This document shows, piece by piece, positions 21,675 through 33,659 of a stretch of DNA of 64,000 nucleotides (the stretch's first letter is position 1; every line of letters starts with the position of its first letter). The DNA is taken from the NCBI RefSeq assembly GCF_019320115.1, contig NC_089597.1:122064951-122128950 (forward strand), written 5' to 3'. The translations under genes and the position numbers were made by a program. The notes beneath the pieces are model-generated. The model saw only the letters and a program-made list of their open reading frames with translations, was not told the origin of the DNA and made no database searches. The DNA is from Miscanthus floridulus (taxonomy: Eukaryota > Streptophyta > Magnoliopsida > Poales > Poaceae).

Positions 21675-23216
21675 ATGGCCCATTTTTCTGCCACCCCCAC
21701 CGTGGTGGGCTCGGATGATACGATTCGCTTCGGCTCGCTGGAGTTCTCCGCACTCTCGCCCGCCGGGATGCGGGTTCCACCCATCTTTGAGCCATTCCAA
21801 GTCTTCCGCTTTGGGAGCCTGGACTTCGTCGCCAACCGGCTCGGCGTACTCCACCTCCGTGAGGAGGCTCACGACCCAGCACCCATCGGAGGGACGTCCT
21901 CCATCGACTTCGGGACACATGACTTCGATGGCGTGGCATCTACGCTTCATTCTGAGCAAACTCTCTGCCCAAACCCCGCTCTGCCATACGTCCGGTTCCC
22001 CTATGGCCTTGCGTCTTCCGCGGACGCATACGCCCGGGGACTCCAAAAGGTGCTGGCACCGCACCCCCTCACGTCTGAGTTCATGGGGATGGCAAGCTAT
22101 TCTCTCACCTGCTTCCTTGACATCATGGATGACAACGTCGGGAGTGATGGCTCGAGCATCGGCGACGTGGCGCCTAGCCACCATCGGTCCCAGGAGGACG
22201 CTACGGTGGATGCCCCGGAACAGCCGCTGGGGGTAACAGAGTCCTTCTGGACCCATGCCCCGCTAGGCCCCCACGCAGGGACCCCCGAGCTCACACGTGA
22301 GCACGGGGAGGATCTACGATGACTGTGGCCGCATCAGCCACCAACTGCACCAACGCGCTCGGCGCACCACACTGCACCCCGTGTGCATAGACCAGTGAGC
22401 GGTGCTTAGGGTCATGCCCATCAGCCCCAGCACAATGCCCCGGTTCGGGGGACCAATCCCCTGTAGTTCGCTCAGGCTAGTCAGAACGTTGCCGCCGCGA
22501 CAATGCTCCTACGTGACCTGCCCGAGCCGAACGACCCTCACGGACGGACAATCCACCAGAACCTCTGGGCACTATTGGAGACCACCACCATTCAGCAAGC
22601 GGAGTGCTCCGTATCATGACGTTGACCCATGACCTTGCTCCCTGTCCAGGGAACTGGGACGCAGCAGACGGGGCACTACACCCTGTCATCGCCACAACCA
22701 CCGATTACAGCACAAGAAGCCGCAACCGCTCCTCGTCTTGACTTGATGACCGCCCCATGCCGACCGCCCACCTATGCGTGGCTCGGGCCGAACCAAGACG
22801 CGTGCAGCGTTAATCGGAGTCCTAGCCCTGACAGTCTGGGACCATGGACCTTTGCCCAACACCCCTAGCAAGCACCTTTTCTGCCGCGCTTCAACGGGGG
22901 CCACGACAAAGGTAAGGCTAGGCGCTAGGATCAAGATGAGGGCCCCTCCACACAGAGGGGAAAAAAGAACAGAAAGGATCGCCACCAACCGGCCAACTCC
23001 GCGTTGGCCGCCACGGCAGATTATGTGGGCACTCAGCCCTAGTAAGACCCTATGGGCCACTTTCACGAGCTCATGGAGAGCCCGTGCACCAACCACAACT
23101 ATCCCATCAACCATCTCTACAAGGACTGCCAGCTCCTCAAGCGCCTGCTGAGGTAGGCTGGCAGGCCAAAGGAGGAAGAAGATAGGGAAGCACCGACTGA
23201 AGGACGACAATGACGA
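21675..23216 (+). pseudogene. Tat-3 gag pseudogene with internal deletion
   Basis: Start ATG at 21675 (MAHFSATPTVV...DDTIRFGSLEF), 53 bp after the LTR; open to 22322. After that, frames shift: NVAAATMLLRDLPEPNDPHG (22480-22545) and then, near 23070-23150, MESPCTNHNYPINHLYKDCQ, the C-terminal gag block also seen in Tat-1. The central capsid part that links these blocks in Tat-1 and Tat-2 is missing or unrecognisable. The conserved gag end (CLMIFGG) is also absent. The protein cannot be made as one piece. Confidence 0.75.
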
Positions 23217-23804
23217 TGCCCTCTCCGTGGACCTTGGAACAGCTATGTCTTTTACTCTTTTCCTAAGTTTCAGTCTTACCTTTACTTAGCGAACGCTCCT
23301 ATAAGAGCACCCTGACCTAAACACTTTTCGGCTCAGGGCGCTCGGGGGCTCCACTAGGGGGCTCTACTACCCCTTTGTTGTTGTTTTTACCTTAAGTACT
23401 TTTTTGCTTTTGTATGGAGAAATTCCTTCCTACCCCAATGAGGGGGTAGTTCGTTCCTTTGTTTTGCCTTACGTAACTTTGCTTTACAACATTTCGACTG
23501 ATCGCACCCCGCCTTTTCCTACGGCTACGACCGGCCGAGCCTCATGGGCCACGCCCCGGGCTTGCAAAGTTGTGACCTACAGAACAAACGGGCCGGTATG
23601 AGGTAGAAAGAAATTTAAAACGAAATTATGCTAAGGGAAAACTAAGGAACGAAAGGGAGCAAGCTTCCCCGAACGGAGCAACTCCATCACAAGAACAAAA
23701 ACCAATTGCAGTCATTAAAACACACCATGAAACGTCTTACACGGGGGCTTCCCCACAAACTTAAAACTTCCTACATTTACTAACTACTATTATATTTTTA
23801 CATG
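23217..23804. other. Tat-3 internal spacer; pol absent
   Basis: The position where protease and RT should begin holds only non-coding sequence with short T-rich runs. No protease DGGSG or RT motif is found on either strand between 23217 and 30231. Confidence 0.7.
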
Positions 23805-26800
23805 CTACTGGGCCGACCCGGTGACATCCGACGACGGTGCAACTGACGAAGGCACAGGCTGCTCACTTCCCAATGGCACGGCATCTGGCTCGACCAAAAC
23901 CAGGGCGACATTCACCTCCGACCCAGGCTCCTCGCCATCTGAGAGCTCTGCAGCATCCTCTCCACGCGCGCTTTTGGCTTGGTCTTCACGACGGACGTCC
24001 ATCACCCACTCGGCGGAGACTTGATCTACCACCGACCGCACGTGCGGCAGCAAGCGCTCCCCGATTGACTGGATGTCCGCCATGCTCATGCCTTCAGCAT
24101 ATCTGCTACATATGGTGGTGAAGTCCAGGTGCGGATGGTGCGTCCCCACCGTGGTCAGCACCCCCGACACTCCGTAGAATAGCCCGGATCTGATGAGATC
24201 CCAAACCTCCCCCGGGACCTCCGCCAGCTGGATAGCAGGCGTGCTGGTGCTCGACGCCGACCCAAAGATCTCTGAGATGACGTGTTGGGCAACGTTGCGG
24301 ATCTGGTCGAGATCCCCCTCAAGAGCATGATGCTCCTCACAGGACTTGGCCAGCTCCTCGATACGCCGGCCAAGCGTCGCCTTGGTCGTCTCCAGGTCCC
24401 GCTCCAGCACCTCCACTTTTCCGCCCAGCTCTACGAGAAGAGCAACGAGCTCAGAAATAGGTTGAGGGAAAAGCCAACACAACAAAAAACAAAAAGGGTA
24501 CATACCGACGTGAGAAGCCTCGAGGGTGGAGAGATCCTCCGCTTGCCGAGCCACCTGCTCGCGCAGTCAGGCACTCGCGTCCTCCGTCTCCATCACCCGG
24601 TCCCAGAGCGCGACCACCTCTCGATCCACCTCCGACCGAGCCCTCCGCTCCACCTCCAGGGCCTTCTCTGCCGACTCCAGGGCGGCGCGCTATGGATCGT
24701 GGGCTGCCAAGGCCTCCTGAACCACCACCTTGGTGTTCGCTAGGGATGCTCACAACTCCGCCTCAGTCTCCGCCTGGCGAGCCCTTGCCACCTTGAGCCC
24801 TTGCTCGGCCGCAGTCGCCCGCTCCTCTGCACGCTACCCCTCCGCCCGTGCCGCGGCCACCTCGGCCACCCGGTCTCGGGACTCGCGGCAAGCGGACTCC
24901 GCCCGACGCTCGAGCTCGGCCATCTGGGCATACTCCAACTGGAGGAAGTGGGACTTGCGGGACAACATCTTCCTTATCTCCTATGAAAGGTAAGCATGCT
25001 AAAAACAACCGACAAGGGGATTCAAGGGGAAAAGGACAAGTACCAGAAACTCACCTCCGCCGTGAGCTGCATGTCGCCCTCAACCAACTGCCGGGAAAAC
25101 AAAGCCCGCTTCCGGGCACTTTCAAGCTACGCGGTCAGCTTGGTGAGTTCTAATACCGCGACGTGCCCTTGCCCCCCGAAGATATCCCAGAGCTGACGCT
25201 CCCGGGAGTCCCGAAGGACGAACCGCGCGCTCGCTGGATGCTCAGGGCAGGGCCACTCTAGGTCACCCTCCGGCACGTTGCCGGAGGGCCTAGCCTCCAA
25301 TCGTGCCACCACCAAGTCCCACGGTGACACCACAGGCCTGCCAGAGGTCCCAGCCACCGACTAGACCATCGCCAGGCTCCGCGATGGCACCAATGGTTCC
25401 GCCGTGACATCACCGGCGGGTTGCTGCAACGGCACCGACGGCTCTGCTAGGACGTCTGCCTCGTCATCAGACAGGATCTCCACCACCTCGTCGACCTAGG
25501 CCGCCGCCGGGCGTCCCAACCCTGGCCCAACCACGTCTTCCCTCAGCGCCTTTGGCTCCGACGGCAAGGGTGAGACGCGTGACCCTCTACCTGGCAAGGC
25601 AGGAAGCTCGGTTTCCCTTGCCTCCGCCATGAGAGTCACCTTTGATGCCACCACCACCATCAGCACCAGGATCGCCGCTAACACCGACACCATAGCTGCC
25701 ACCTCCTCGACAGCCGAGCCAGAGGGCACCATCCCTGGAACAGAAGGTCTTGCCACCGCGACATGCTGCAAGACAGGATTCTAGGTCTCCTGCACGGCAG
25801 TCAGGGCAATACTTATCCCCAGCATCCCCAAGCCACTGATGGAAGGTATGGGTCAGTCACACTCCAACAAAAAGCTCAGCTAGCAAAAAACCAAAAGAAA
25901 ACAGAGAAAGACATACCGAGTGGCGAGCGACACAACTCTGAAGGCTGACCCCGACCTCGATGCACCCATAGGACAAGGACCGTTCCCAGACTGTGACCCG
26001 CGCCCCCTAACTTTGGATGGGGTCGAGGCTGACCCAACCTGCTCCTGCTCGGCCTGCGGATCGCCACGACCTCCGGCTCAGGGCTCCCTGATCAGAGCAG
26101 CGGTCGGGGCATCCCCCGACTATGAGTCGCGCATCGACCGGGCGCCAGTCTGCCCCTCAGACCGCCTAGACTGTTCGGCCGTATTCATGGCAGGCGGGGC
26201 CTCCTCCGACCGCAAGTTCAGCATTGGCACCGGTCCCGCCACCACACATTCGCCAGGCCGCTCCTCGAACCACCCAGCTCATCCAGCCGCGTCCGCCACA
26301 GGCAACGGTGGAGCTGGCAACACCACCGAGGGGCGCGGTGACCGCGTCTGCTTCACCACTCGCTCACCAACGGCGTCTACGCTGGCCGCACACTTCCTCG
26401 ACGCAGGAACCTCCGCGCGCCGCGTGGCCTCCTACTCCTCGCCAGCAGACGTCGCCACAGGGTCACAACGCACTGCCAAGGTCACAATGACCTCTCGACT
26501 CTCCTCCTCGTCAGAGAAGGCCATGTCGTCCAGATCCGTAGGATCATCTGATGCAAGTTCTGACTCGACGTCGCTCACACATTCCCCAGCCCTCATGCGC
26601 CGGGCGACCTCCTTCTTCTTCCCTTCCTTCCGCTGAACCTCTTTGGTTTTCTTCTTCTTCTGGGCGTCTGCTGCCTCCTTCTGGGTGGCCTACCGCGCCT
26701 AGCCCACTGCCCCCTTAGGAAGGTGTGGACGGGACTTGTACCTCCCAAGCCCCTATGGAACGAACGAACCAAAATAAAAAAAAAAGAAGAGGGGAAGAGG

Positions 26801-28000
26801 AAAAAGCACGAGCAAAGCGAGGGAGCATACCAGTGAGGGCACGATCGAGGCATTAAACGGTATGGGTTTTCCCACCACCGCCTTGTTAGGCCTCACCTGC
26901 AGCACTCGGCCGACACGACTCTAGATCTCATCGTCCGGCCGCTCCTCTGGCGATGCACGGTCAGGGTCCAACCGGCCGTCATACTTCCACATCAGGTGCG
27001 TCCTCTCCACCAATGGGGCGACCCGGTGGTGGTAAAGGGTGTGGAACACCCACACCCTGTCGAGGCCATCCCTTATGAGCTTCTGGAGCTCCTCCTCAAT
27101 GACCTCCACCTTGTGCCTCTCCGTGTGGGCACACCCCATGACCAACTCTTCTGCTTCACCGTCCTCCCATCGGTAAACGCTAGAAACAGAGCCCCCACTG
27201 GATTTCTAATGTAGAACCACTCCCCATGCCATCCCCGGTTGGAATCACATGGGGAGTACGCGGGATGCGAGCTTCCCACGCGTGGCTTCCTCTGTAGGGC
27301 GAAGCCTCCGATCAAAGCGATCTTGGCCAAACTCCAGTCCACCATCGCTCTCCTAGAGAAGAAGAGCCAGAAGAGGTCCACATGCGGCTCCATCCTGAGG
27401 AAAGCCTCGTAGATGGTGATGAAGCTAGCGATGTGCAGCACCCCTATAGGATTGAGGTGCTACAGTTCTAGACCCACTCGTTGAGGAGCCCACGCAGGAA
27501 CTAATGCGTGGGGTATCCTAACCCGCGCTCGTGGAAGGTAAGGAAAGACACCACCTCATCGGGATGAGGTTGCGGGATTTCCTCCTCCTTCCCGGGGACC
27601 CTCCAGTGCGCCACCTCCCGTGGTGGCAGGAACCCCTTCATGACAAACGCCTCTAGCACCAACGCCCTCATGGTGGACGACCTCCAGTCCGACATTCCAG
27701 TGAGTTCTCCTCTTCTCCCTTGCTCTCTCCCCCTTCCTTTCCTAGAAACCTCTGCAGCTCTTAGGAACACTCTTGACAAGGAGGAAAAGGAAAGGCGGCG
27801 GTGGCAGACGACGAATAGGCAAAAGAACGAGGCGAACACCCTCTCTCTTCTCCTACTTAAAGGAAAGGGAGCAGCGGTAGGAAAGGGCATGCCGATCAGG
27901 AAGGCGAAGCGGCAAGGCGAGAAACTCTCTCTCTCTCTCTCTCTCTTTCCATTTAATGTAGATGGGACACCCCCTGATCGATGAGACGTGCCCAGCATGG
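23805..28000 (-). pseudogene. Tat-3 antisense extra ORF (aORF)
   Basis: Gene-like region on the strand opposite to gag. From its 5' end: AFVMKGFLPPREVAHWRVPG and DEVVSFLTFHERGLGYP (27670-27501), IASFITIYEAFLRMEPHVDLF and NRGWHGEWFYIRNP (27441-27190), then LIRDGLDRVWVFHTLYHHRVAPL (27080-26990). A low-complexity variable part follows, and then a C-terminal part, open from 24554 to 23805 (249 codons), with a coiled-coil-like segment (LERDLETTKATLGRRIEELAKS). This matches the plant-transposon-type protein found antisense near the 3' end of grass Tat elements. Its function is unknown. Frameshifts and stops separate the pieces. Tat-2 carries a homologue at 33.7-37.2 kb. Confidence 0.75.
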
Positions 28001-28199
28001 TGAAACGGCTCCTAATCAGACGGGACACGACCGGGACATGGCCCACCACTACCGCGTGACCAGCCACTACCGCATGTCGGGCATGAAAACTGAAGCATCA
28101 CCACACGTGGACCGCAGCCCCGTCTCCCCAGGCGTGGCCTAGAGAGATCCAACAGCAAAGTCTCCACCGGGAGAGACCAACCGGCCTCCTGAGTCGATC

Positions 28200-28905
28200 G
28201 ATTCACTCAGGATAAACACCTGAGATACAGGTCCTGGTCGAACGGCTCTGACTGGAGCTCTTCTAACCCCGTCTCTCAGGTCACCAAGGTGAGCATGTGT
28301 TTATTAATACATATAGTTCACACAAGGGCTAACCCACGATTGATGAGCGCAGGTACCGGCCGGACGTCTCCGACTGGAGCTCTCCGAACTCCGTCACTCC
28401 AGTCATGCAGGCGTCACCACGCGAAATCTCCGCCGGGAGACAACCAGACCTCCCTGAGTCGATCATGTCACCCAGGATAGATCAACCGGACTCCTGAGTC
28501 GATCGATTCACTTAGGACAAGTACATGAGATACAGGAAGGAAGCGAAGGGACGCCCCATGCAGGCCATGCCAACTCCATCTCGAATGATGAGCATAGGTC
28601 CCGGTCAGACATTTCCGACTGAAGCTCTCTGAACCCCGTCTCTCAGGTCATCAAGGTAAGCATATGTCCATTAAAAAACTATTCACATGAGAGCTAACCC
28701 ATGATTGACAAGCGCTTGAGATACAGGAAGGAAGCGAAGGGGCGCCCCATGCGGGCCATGCTGACTCCGCCTCGAAAGACAAGCACGGGTCCTGGTTGGA
28801 CATCTCTGACTAAAGCTCTCTGAACCCCGTCTCTCAGGTCGTCAAGGTCCCGGACGGCCGTTTCCGACTAGAACCCAACGAACCCCGTCTCTCTAGTCTT
28901 CAAGG
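28200..28905. repeat. Irregular tandem repeats in the Tat-3 3' region
   Basis: Repeated blocks built from TCCGACTGGAGCTCT...AACCCCGTCTCTCAGGTC...CAAGGT and GAGATACAGGAAGGAAGCGAAGG. The latter recurs 181 bp apart (28529 and 28710). Confidence 0.7.
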
Positions 28906-29520
28906 TAAAACACTATCAAAGCCCCTCTATTTCAATTTAAAGCATTCATACATCCATACATGCATTCATCTCATATGCCTGAACCCCCCCGGACGGTTAG
29001 GGCATGAACCACCCAGGGGCTCGGGAACTAAGCATCGCACGTGCAGCGAAATGCACCAAAACGCTCTGTGTTGTGCTACGAAGCGGTGGCTTGCCTCATT
29101 CGACATGAGCAACCAAACAGAGCCAGGGGAGAAAACCATAGATGAGCACCGTGCGGCCTTCGCCCGGTCTAGCAAACTAGGTCATCTCAACCTTCTCATT
29201 TGATCCTAAACATCTCACCAAGCCCACAGAATCTCCATCGAAGGGGAGGCCGTCAGGCCACCCGGGTCGGTCTATGGAACGACCTAGGCATCTGTCAGGA
29301 TACAGGTAAAGGAGTAGTGGAATGTCACAAGAGGGCTATGCTGGCCCCGTCATGAACGACGGACCTAGATTCCACTCGATCACACCCGTTAGCGAGCTCA
29401 CCAAGCTAGTCTTCGAGCCCGAGCGATCAGGACAGACGACGAAACTCAGCCCCTCTAGTTGTGAGGAACCGGATGGGGTAGCGCAAAAACAACTCATAGC
29501 CCCCACGAAGGCCCGATAGG

Positions 29521-29745
29521 GCTTGGGGGTTTAAACGCCATGGGACCATGACTCCAAATTCGCGTTGACGGGATAGGCGACATCCGGCTACGGCTTGGGA
29601 CCGTGACTCCTTAAATCGCGTCGACGGGATAGGGAACATCCGGCTACGGCTTGGGTCCATGACTCCTTAATTCGCGTCAACGGGATAGGCGACATCCGGC
29701 TATGGCTTGGGACCAAGACTCCTTAACTCACGTAACGGCTTTAGA
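29521..29745. repeat. 56-bp tandem repeat in Tat-3
   Basis: About 3.5 copies; CATCCGGCTA recurs at 29581, 29637 and 29693, exactly 56 bp apart. Confidence 0.85.
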
Positions 29746-30213
29746 TGGCTTCACTGACTAAACTAACTCTTTCAATCCATGGCGAGCATCGACGCCTGGG
29801 TCTACTCACAACTCCACCTTACTCGATCCCACGGTGCACATCGACGCCAAAGATCGAACTCTGTTGCATCCGAAACTAAGTTATTTCCGTTCACAGCGCG
29901 CACCGACGCCAAGGCTTGTTTCAAAAACTAAAAACTTCCTCGTCCGATCCCCGGTGCGCACCGACGCTGGGATCATTAAGTTCTATCTCAAAATCCAATC
30001 CCCATGCTTAAAAACACCTCGGCTGCACAACGACGCCATGGTTAAACAAAAATTCTGTCTCAAACTAAAAAACATGCATACACGCTTGCTGAGATAACAC
30101 CCCCAACCGGTTCGGACCGAACCGCCTAGGGCTCGGGGGCTACACCCGCAGGTGCGCTCGCGCGCACCCGCCAGCAAGACAAAAATCCCCCAGACGATTC
30201 TGCCCGAATCACC

Positions 30214-30231
30214 CGAGGGCTCGGGGGCTCC
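30214..30231 (+). other. Tat-3 polypurine tract
   Basis: Purine-rich GAGGGCTCGGGGGCTCC immediately before the 3' LTR terminus TGTCAAG at 30232. The same type of tract occurs reversed in Tat-2 at 32746. Confidence 0.7.
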
Positions 30232-31428
30232 TGTCAAGTTCATAAACCTGAGGTCCCTCGGGGATCGGCTTCCACGCCAAGGCTCGGCCAAGAAGAATGG
30301 CCTTTTCTTCTTCTGAACCGGCCCAAGAGTCTGAACTCAACAAACCAGAGCACTCGCTTCAGGCCCAGGCCACCTTCGGCCCATCTCTTCGACCGGAGCA
30401 CTAGCTCAGGCTCAGGCCAGCTCCGAATGGCCTCTCCGATCGGAGCGCTAGCATTAGGCCCCGGCTGCCTCCACATGGCCTCCACTCGAAAAACCTGACC
30501 CGAGGACCGCCTCCAACTCCGACCCCATGTCTCCGACCGGGATTAATAGAAAAACATCGCCATCACTATTCTCCGACTGACGCGCCAGAACTGACTAGGG
30601 ATCATTCGACCGGGGACGCCCGCTCGGAAAGAACCAGAAGGCGTGCGGAGAAAGGCAAGGCATGGCTCACAAGTCAACACCACTGTATCAGGGACCATAC
30701 CCTGCATGAAGCAGTGCTCTGCAGCCACCCTGACACAAAGTATTGTAAGGGCCGCTAGAAACTCCCATATGGTAAGCCCCCTTCGTGTGTCTCTGGACAC
30801 CGATTGTGGTATGGGCTCTAGAATTTGCCATACCGGGTGAACATAGCGCAGCTCCTCACATGCCACTAGGCATCCAGAAGTATTTTGTAGGTACCGGCGT
30901 CATCCTTCCTGAAGAAGATAGCTCAACCGTCCGTACACGTCTGACATCCTATAGTAACATCGACAGTATTGGGGGACGTCAACCATTATCTAGTTTACAT
31001 CACTATAGGCAACAAGGCTTAGAAATATCTGTACTCTCTCTCTCCCTCACCTGTAGAGCCATCCCCTTCATCTATAAAAGGGGATGCGCTCTCTCCAATT
31101 GGGCAGATCGAGTTTCTTCAAGCTCAGACTCACTAGATCGACATCAACACTCCCAACCATAGGACCACCCAGTTCCGACCGTGACCCTTCCGGTCAGAGC
31201 CAACCGAACCTCTTGTATCCCACCTTCTTCCTCCTTCTCGTTTGTACCCCCACTACAAACTTTGAGCACCTAGGCTCAGGAATAAAGTCACCGACCAACC
31301 CCAACTAGACATAGGGCACGTTGCTTGAACTAGTATAAATCATGTATCATTGTGTGCTAGGCCACCTCCGGTCATAACTTACAGCAAAACTACAAATATT
31401 TACTAGTTGGTCACTTTCTGCACCGACA
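30232..31428 (+). mobile_element. Tat-3 3' LTR
   Basis: 1197 bp, TGTCAAGTTC to CACCGACA. Followed by TSD agtaa. Confidence 0.95.
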
Positions 31429-32745
31429 AGTAAATTTATATTTGTTGCGCGTTAGGCCTAGATGGTGTGCTAAAAGACATAAGGTTTATACTGGTTCGGG
31501 CAGAATGTACCTACGTCCAGTTTGCTGCTGCTCGTGTTATTAGCACTAAAAAGGGTTCGTAGTAGGGGGTACAAATGGTCGAGAGAGGGACATGTCCTAA
31601 GTCTCTGATGGATAGGTCAAACAAGTACTAAGAGCTCAGTTGCTACTCAGCTATGTGTTATGTGGTGCATGGTGTGTTGAATTGATCCCTCCCTTTAGTG
31701 GGGTGCCCTGTCTTCCCTTTTATAGATCAAGGGGGAGCAGGGGTTATAGATGGGAGAAAGAAGAAAAACCAGAGGCCAAGAAGGTCCTTCGAAAGTATTA
31801 GGTCTTCCTTTTCCTCTGAGCCAGCCCTGTTGACATGGCAGACGGTGCCATGGATAGCACGTTCACTGATCTTGATAGGGCCACGCTCTGGCTTCGTTCA
31901 GTAAGTGGTCACATCCCATCCTGCCCCGGTAGATGGCACGACACACCAGGGTGCCGAGCCATGACCCTACGGGGGGCAGACAGGGAAGTGACCATACGTT
32001 CATTACTAAAGATGATGTGAGTTCCCTCCTGGATCATAGTCATTGTCATATGCTTATGTCAGGATCCACGTCCGAGGGCTGATAGCGGCACCCACAACAC
32101 TGTAAGACAAAAGTCAGTATCTACAACACTGTCTAGGCTCTGTCATGCCTGGAAGGGCTTAAAGCGCTCGTCCTATCATATCCTGATAGTACTTTCCCAT
32201 AGGCATGCAGGGTATGGTCCTCGGTACTGTGGTTGACTTGAGTGTGTTGTCTTACCCTATACTCGTCATTATGAAGGAGCAGGGTGTAGACATTGGGCGA
32301 GGTGGAGCCAGCCCCGAGACGTCGGGTGAGGCGGAGCCTACCTCGGGACGTTGGGTGAGGCGGAGCCTACCCTCAAACGTTGGGCAAGGTGGAGCTAGCC
32401 CTCAGGGGTCGAGCGAGGCAGAGCCTACCCTGAGATGTTAGGTGAGGCAGAGCCTAGCCCCTAGATGTTGGGCGAGGTAGAGCCTACCCTCGGACGTTGG
32501 GTGAGGCAGAGCCTGCCCTCGAATGTTGGGTGATCTTGGAGCCAGCCCTCGAGGGTCGGGCGAGGCAGAGCCAACCCTTAGTCGTTTAGGCAAGGCAAAG
32601 TCTTCCCCCAGGGGTCGAGTGAGGTGGAGCCATCCTTTGGTCGTTGGGTAAGAAGTGTAGTTGCATTCTTGTCTATTCAAAAGTATCAACGTTTGATGGT
32701 TATTAGCTCCTCCTCTTTGTGTACCCTAGTATTTGGTCCCCGACA
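31429..32745 (-). mobile_element. Tat-2 3' LTR, main part
   Basis: Continuation of the LTR begun at 20396; read in reverse it ends TTTGGTCCCCGACA at 32745, next to the PPT. On the minus strand CTATAAAAGGG lies near 31725. Contains the 29-bp repeat array at 32293-32650. Confidence 0.85.
32293..32650. repeat. 29-bp tandem repeat array in the Tat-2 LTR
   Basis: About twelve diverged units of the form TTGGGYGAGGYRGAGCCTACCCTCGRACG, starting at 32293, 32322, 32351, 32380, 32409 and 32438. The array lies far upstream of the TATA box in the LTR's own orientation, in U3. Confidence 0.85.
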
Positions 32746-33070
32746 GTAGCCCCTGAGCCCCCAGGTGATTTGGACAGAATCGCCCGGGGGTGATTTGGAT
32801 AGAATCACCTGGGGGTGATTTGACTTGCCAGAGGGTGTGAGTGAGCGCACCCAACGGGTGTAGCCCCTAGGTGATTCAGATAGAACCACCCGGGGGTGTT
32901 TTGATTCGCCAGAGGGTGCGCGCGAGTGCACTCATTGGGAGTAGCCCCCGAGCCCCTGAGTGATTTGGATAGAAACACCCGGGGGTGTTTCGATTCGCTA
33001 GACGGTGCGCGCAAGCACACCCATCGGGTGTAGCCCCCGAGCCCTCGGGTGATTCGAATAGAATCGCCCA
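32746..33070 (-). repeat. Tat-2 polypurine tract and tandem PPT-like copies
   Basis: The PPT, read on the minus strand, is GGGGGCTCAGGGGCTAC (32762-32746). Related GTAGCCCC(C)... starts recur at 32859, 32941 and 33029 within an array that also repeats GTGATTTGGATAGAATCACC and GGTGCGCGCAAGC blocks. Confidence 0.75.
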
Positions 33071-33659
33071 AGGGGTAATTTAGACCCTCCACGGGTATGG
33101 CTATGAGATTTGGCATTTTGATCAACTAGATAGTTTAAAGGGAACCCTAGTATCCCGTTCATGGGGATTCCTCTAGGGTCAGCCCGGTTGAGACTCGATG
33201 GCGGATCAAGACCCCTTGAGGTTTGTGTGCCTGAGTTTTGGCCACTCGTAGGCCCATCCTTCATTGGGATGGCCGTCGAAACCATTGGGCCAGCCCTTGA
33301 ACTCCTGGGCCCAGGCGGGCCAAAGCAACACTTTTTGACCCGTGTCCCTTCTATGGGAAAAGAGTCCTAGTCTGCCCAGGAAGGCAAAACGTTCGGCACA
33401 ACTTTGGGGGGGAAGGATAAGGATTGTGGGTGCATATCTCGCGATGTGACGTGGTGGCATATCATGGCAGGTGAGGAGATCTAGGTAGACGGTTGTCTTC
33501 CTAGCATCCGTCACCCCTATAAAACCAAGGGGTTTGCCCCTAGAGTTTTGTACTTTGCCAACTTGCCTTTGCATCTACAACCTCCACCGCCAATCGCCTG
33601 AGCCTCCCGCACCCGCATTGCAGCCACTATCAAGCCCGCATCCAACCACCCAAATTGTC

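Larger units (their letters stand above)
20428..31428 (+). mobile_element. Tat-3: complete non-autonomous Tat-lineage Gypsy element
   Basis: 11,001 bp with two LTRs of about 1195 bp, PBS, PPT and the perfect TSD agtaa (20423-20427 and 31429-31433). The internal 8.6 kb contain a damaged gag, an antisense ORF region and tandem repeats, but no protease, RT, RNase H or integrase. It therefore must have moved with enzymes from a related autonomous element. This layout recalls maize Zeon1 and rice Dasheng. Hand comparison of two LTR stretches (about 580 bp) gives about 50 differences, nearly all transitions, so the insertion is not recent. Confidence 0.93.

Noticed and set aside
32205..33125. Apparent repeat-protein frames
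   Set aside because: Produced by the 29-bp LTR array and the PPT-like tandem repeats; non-coding.
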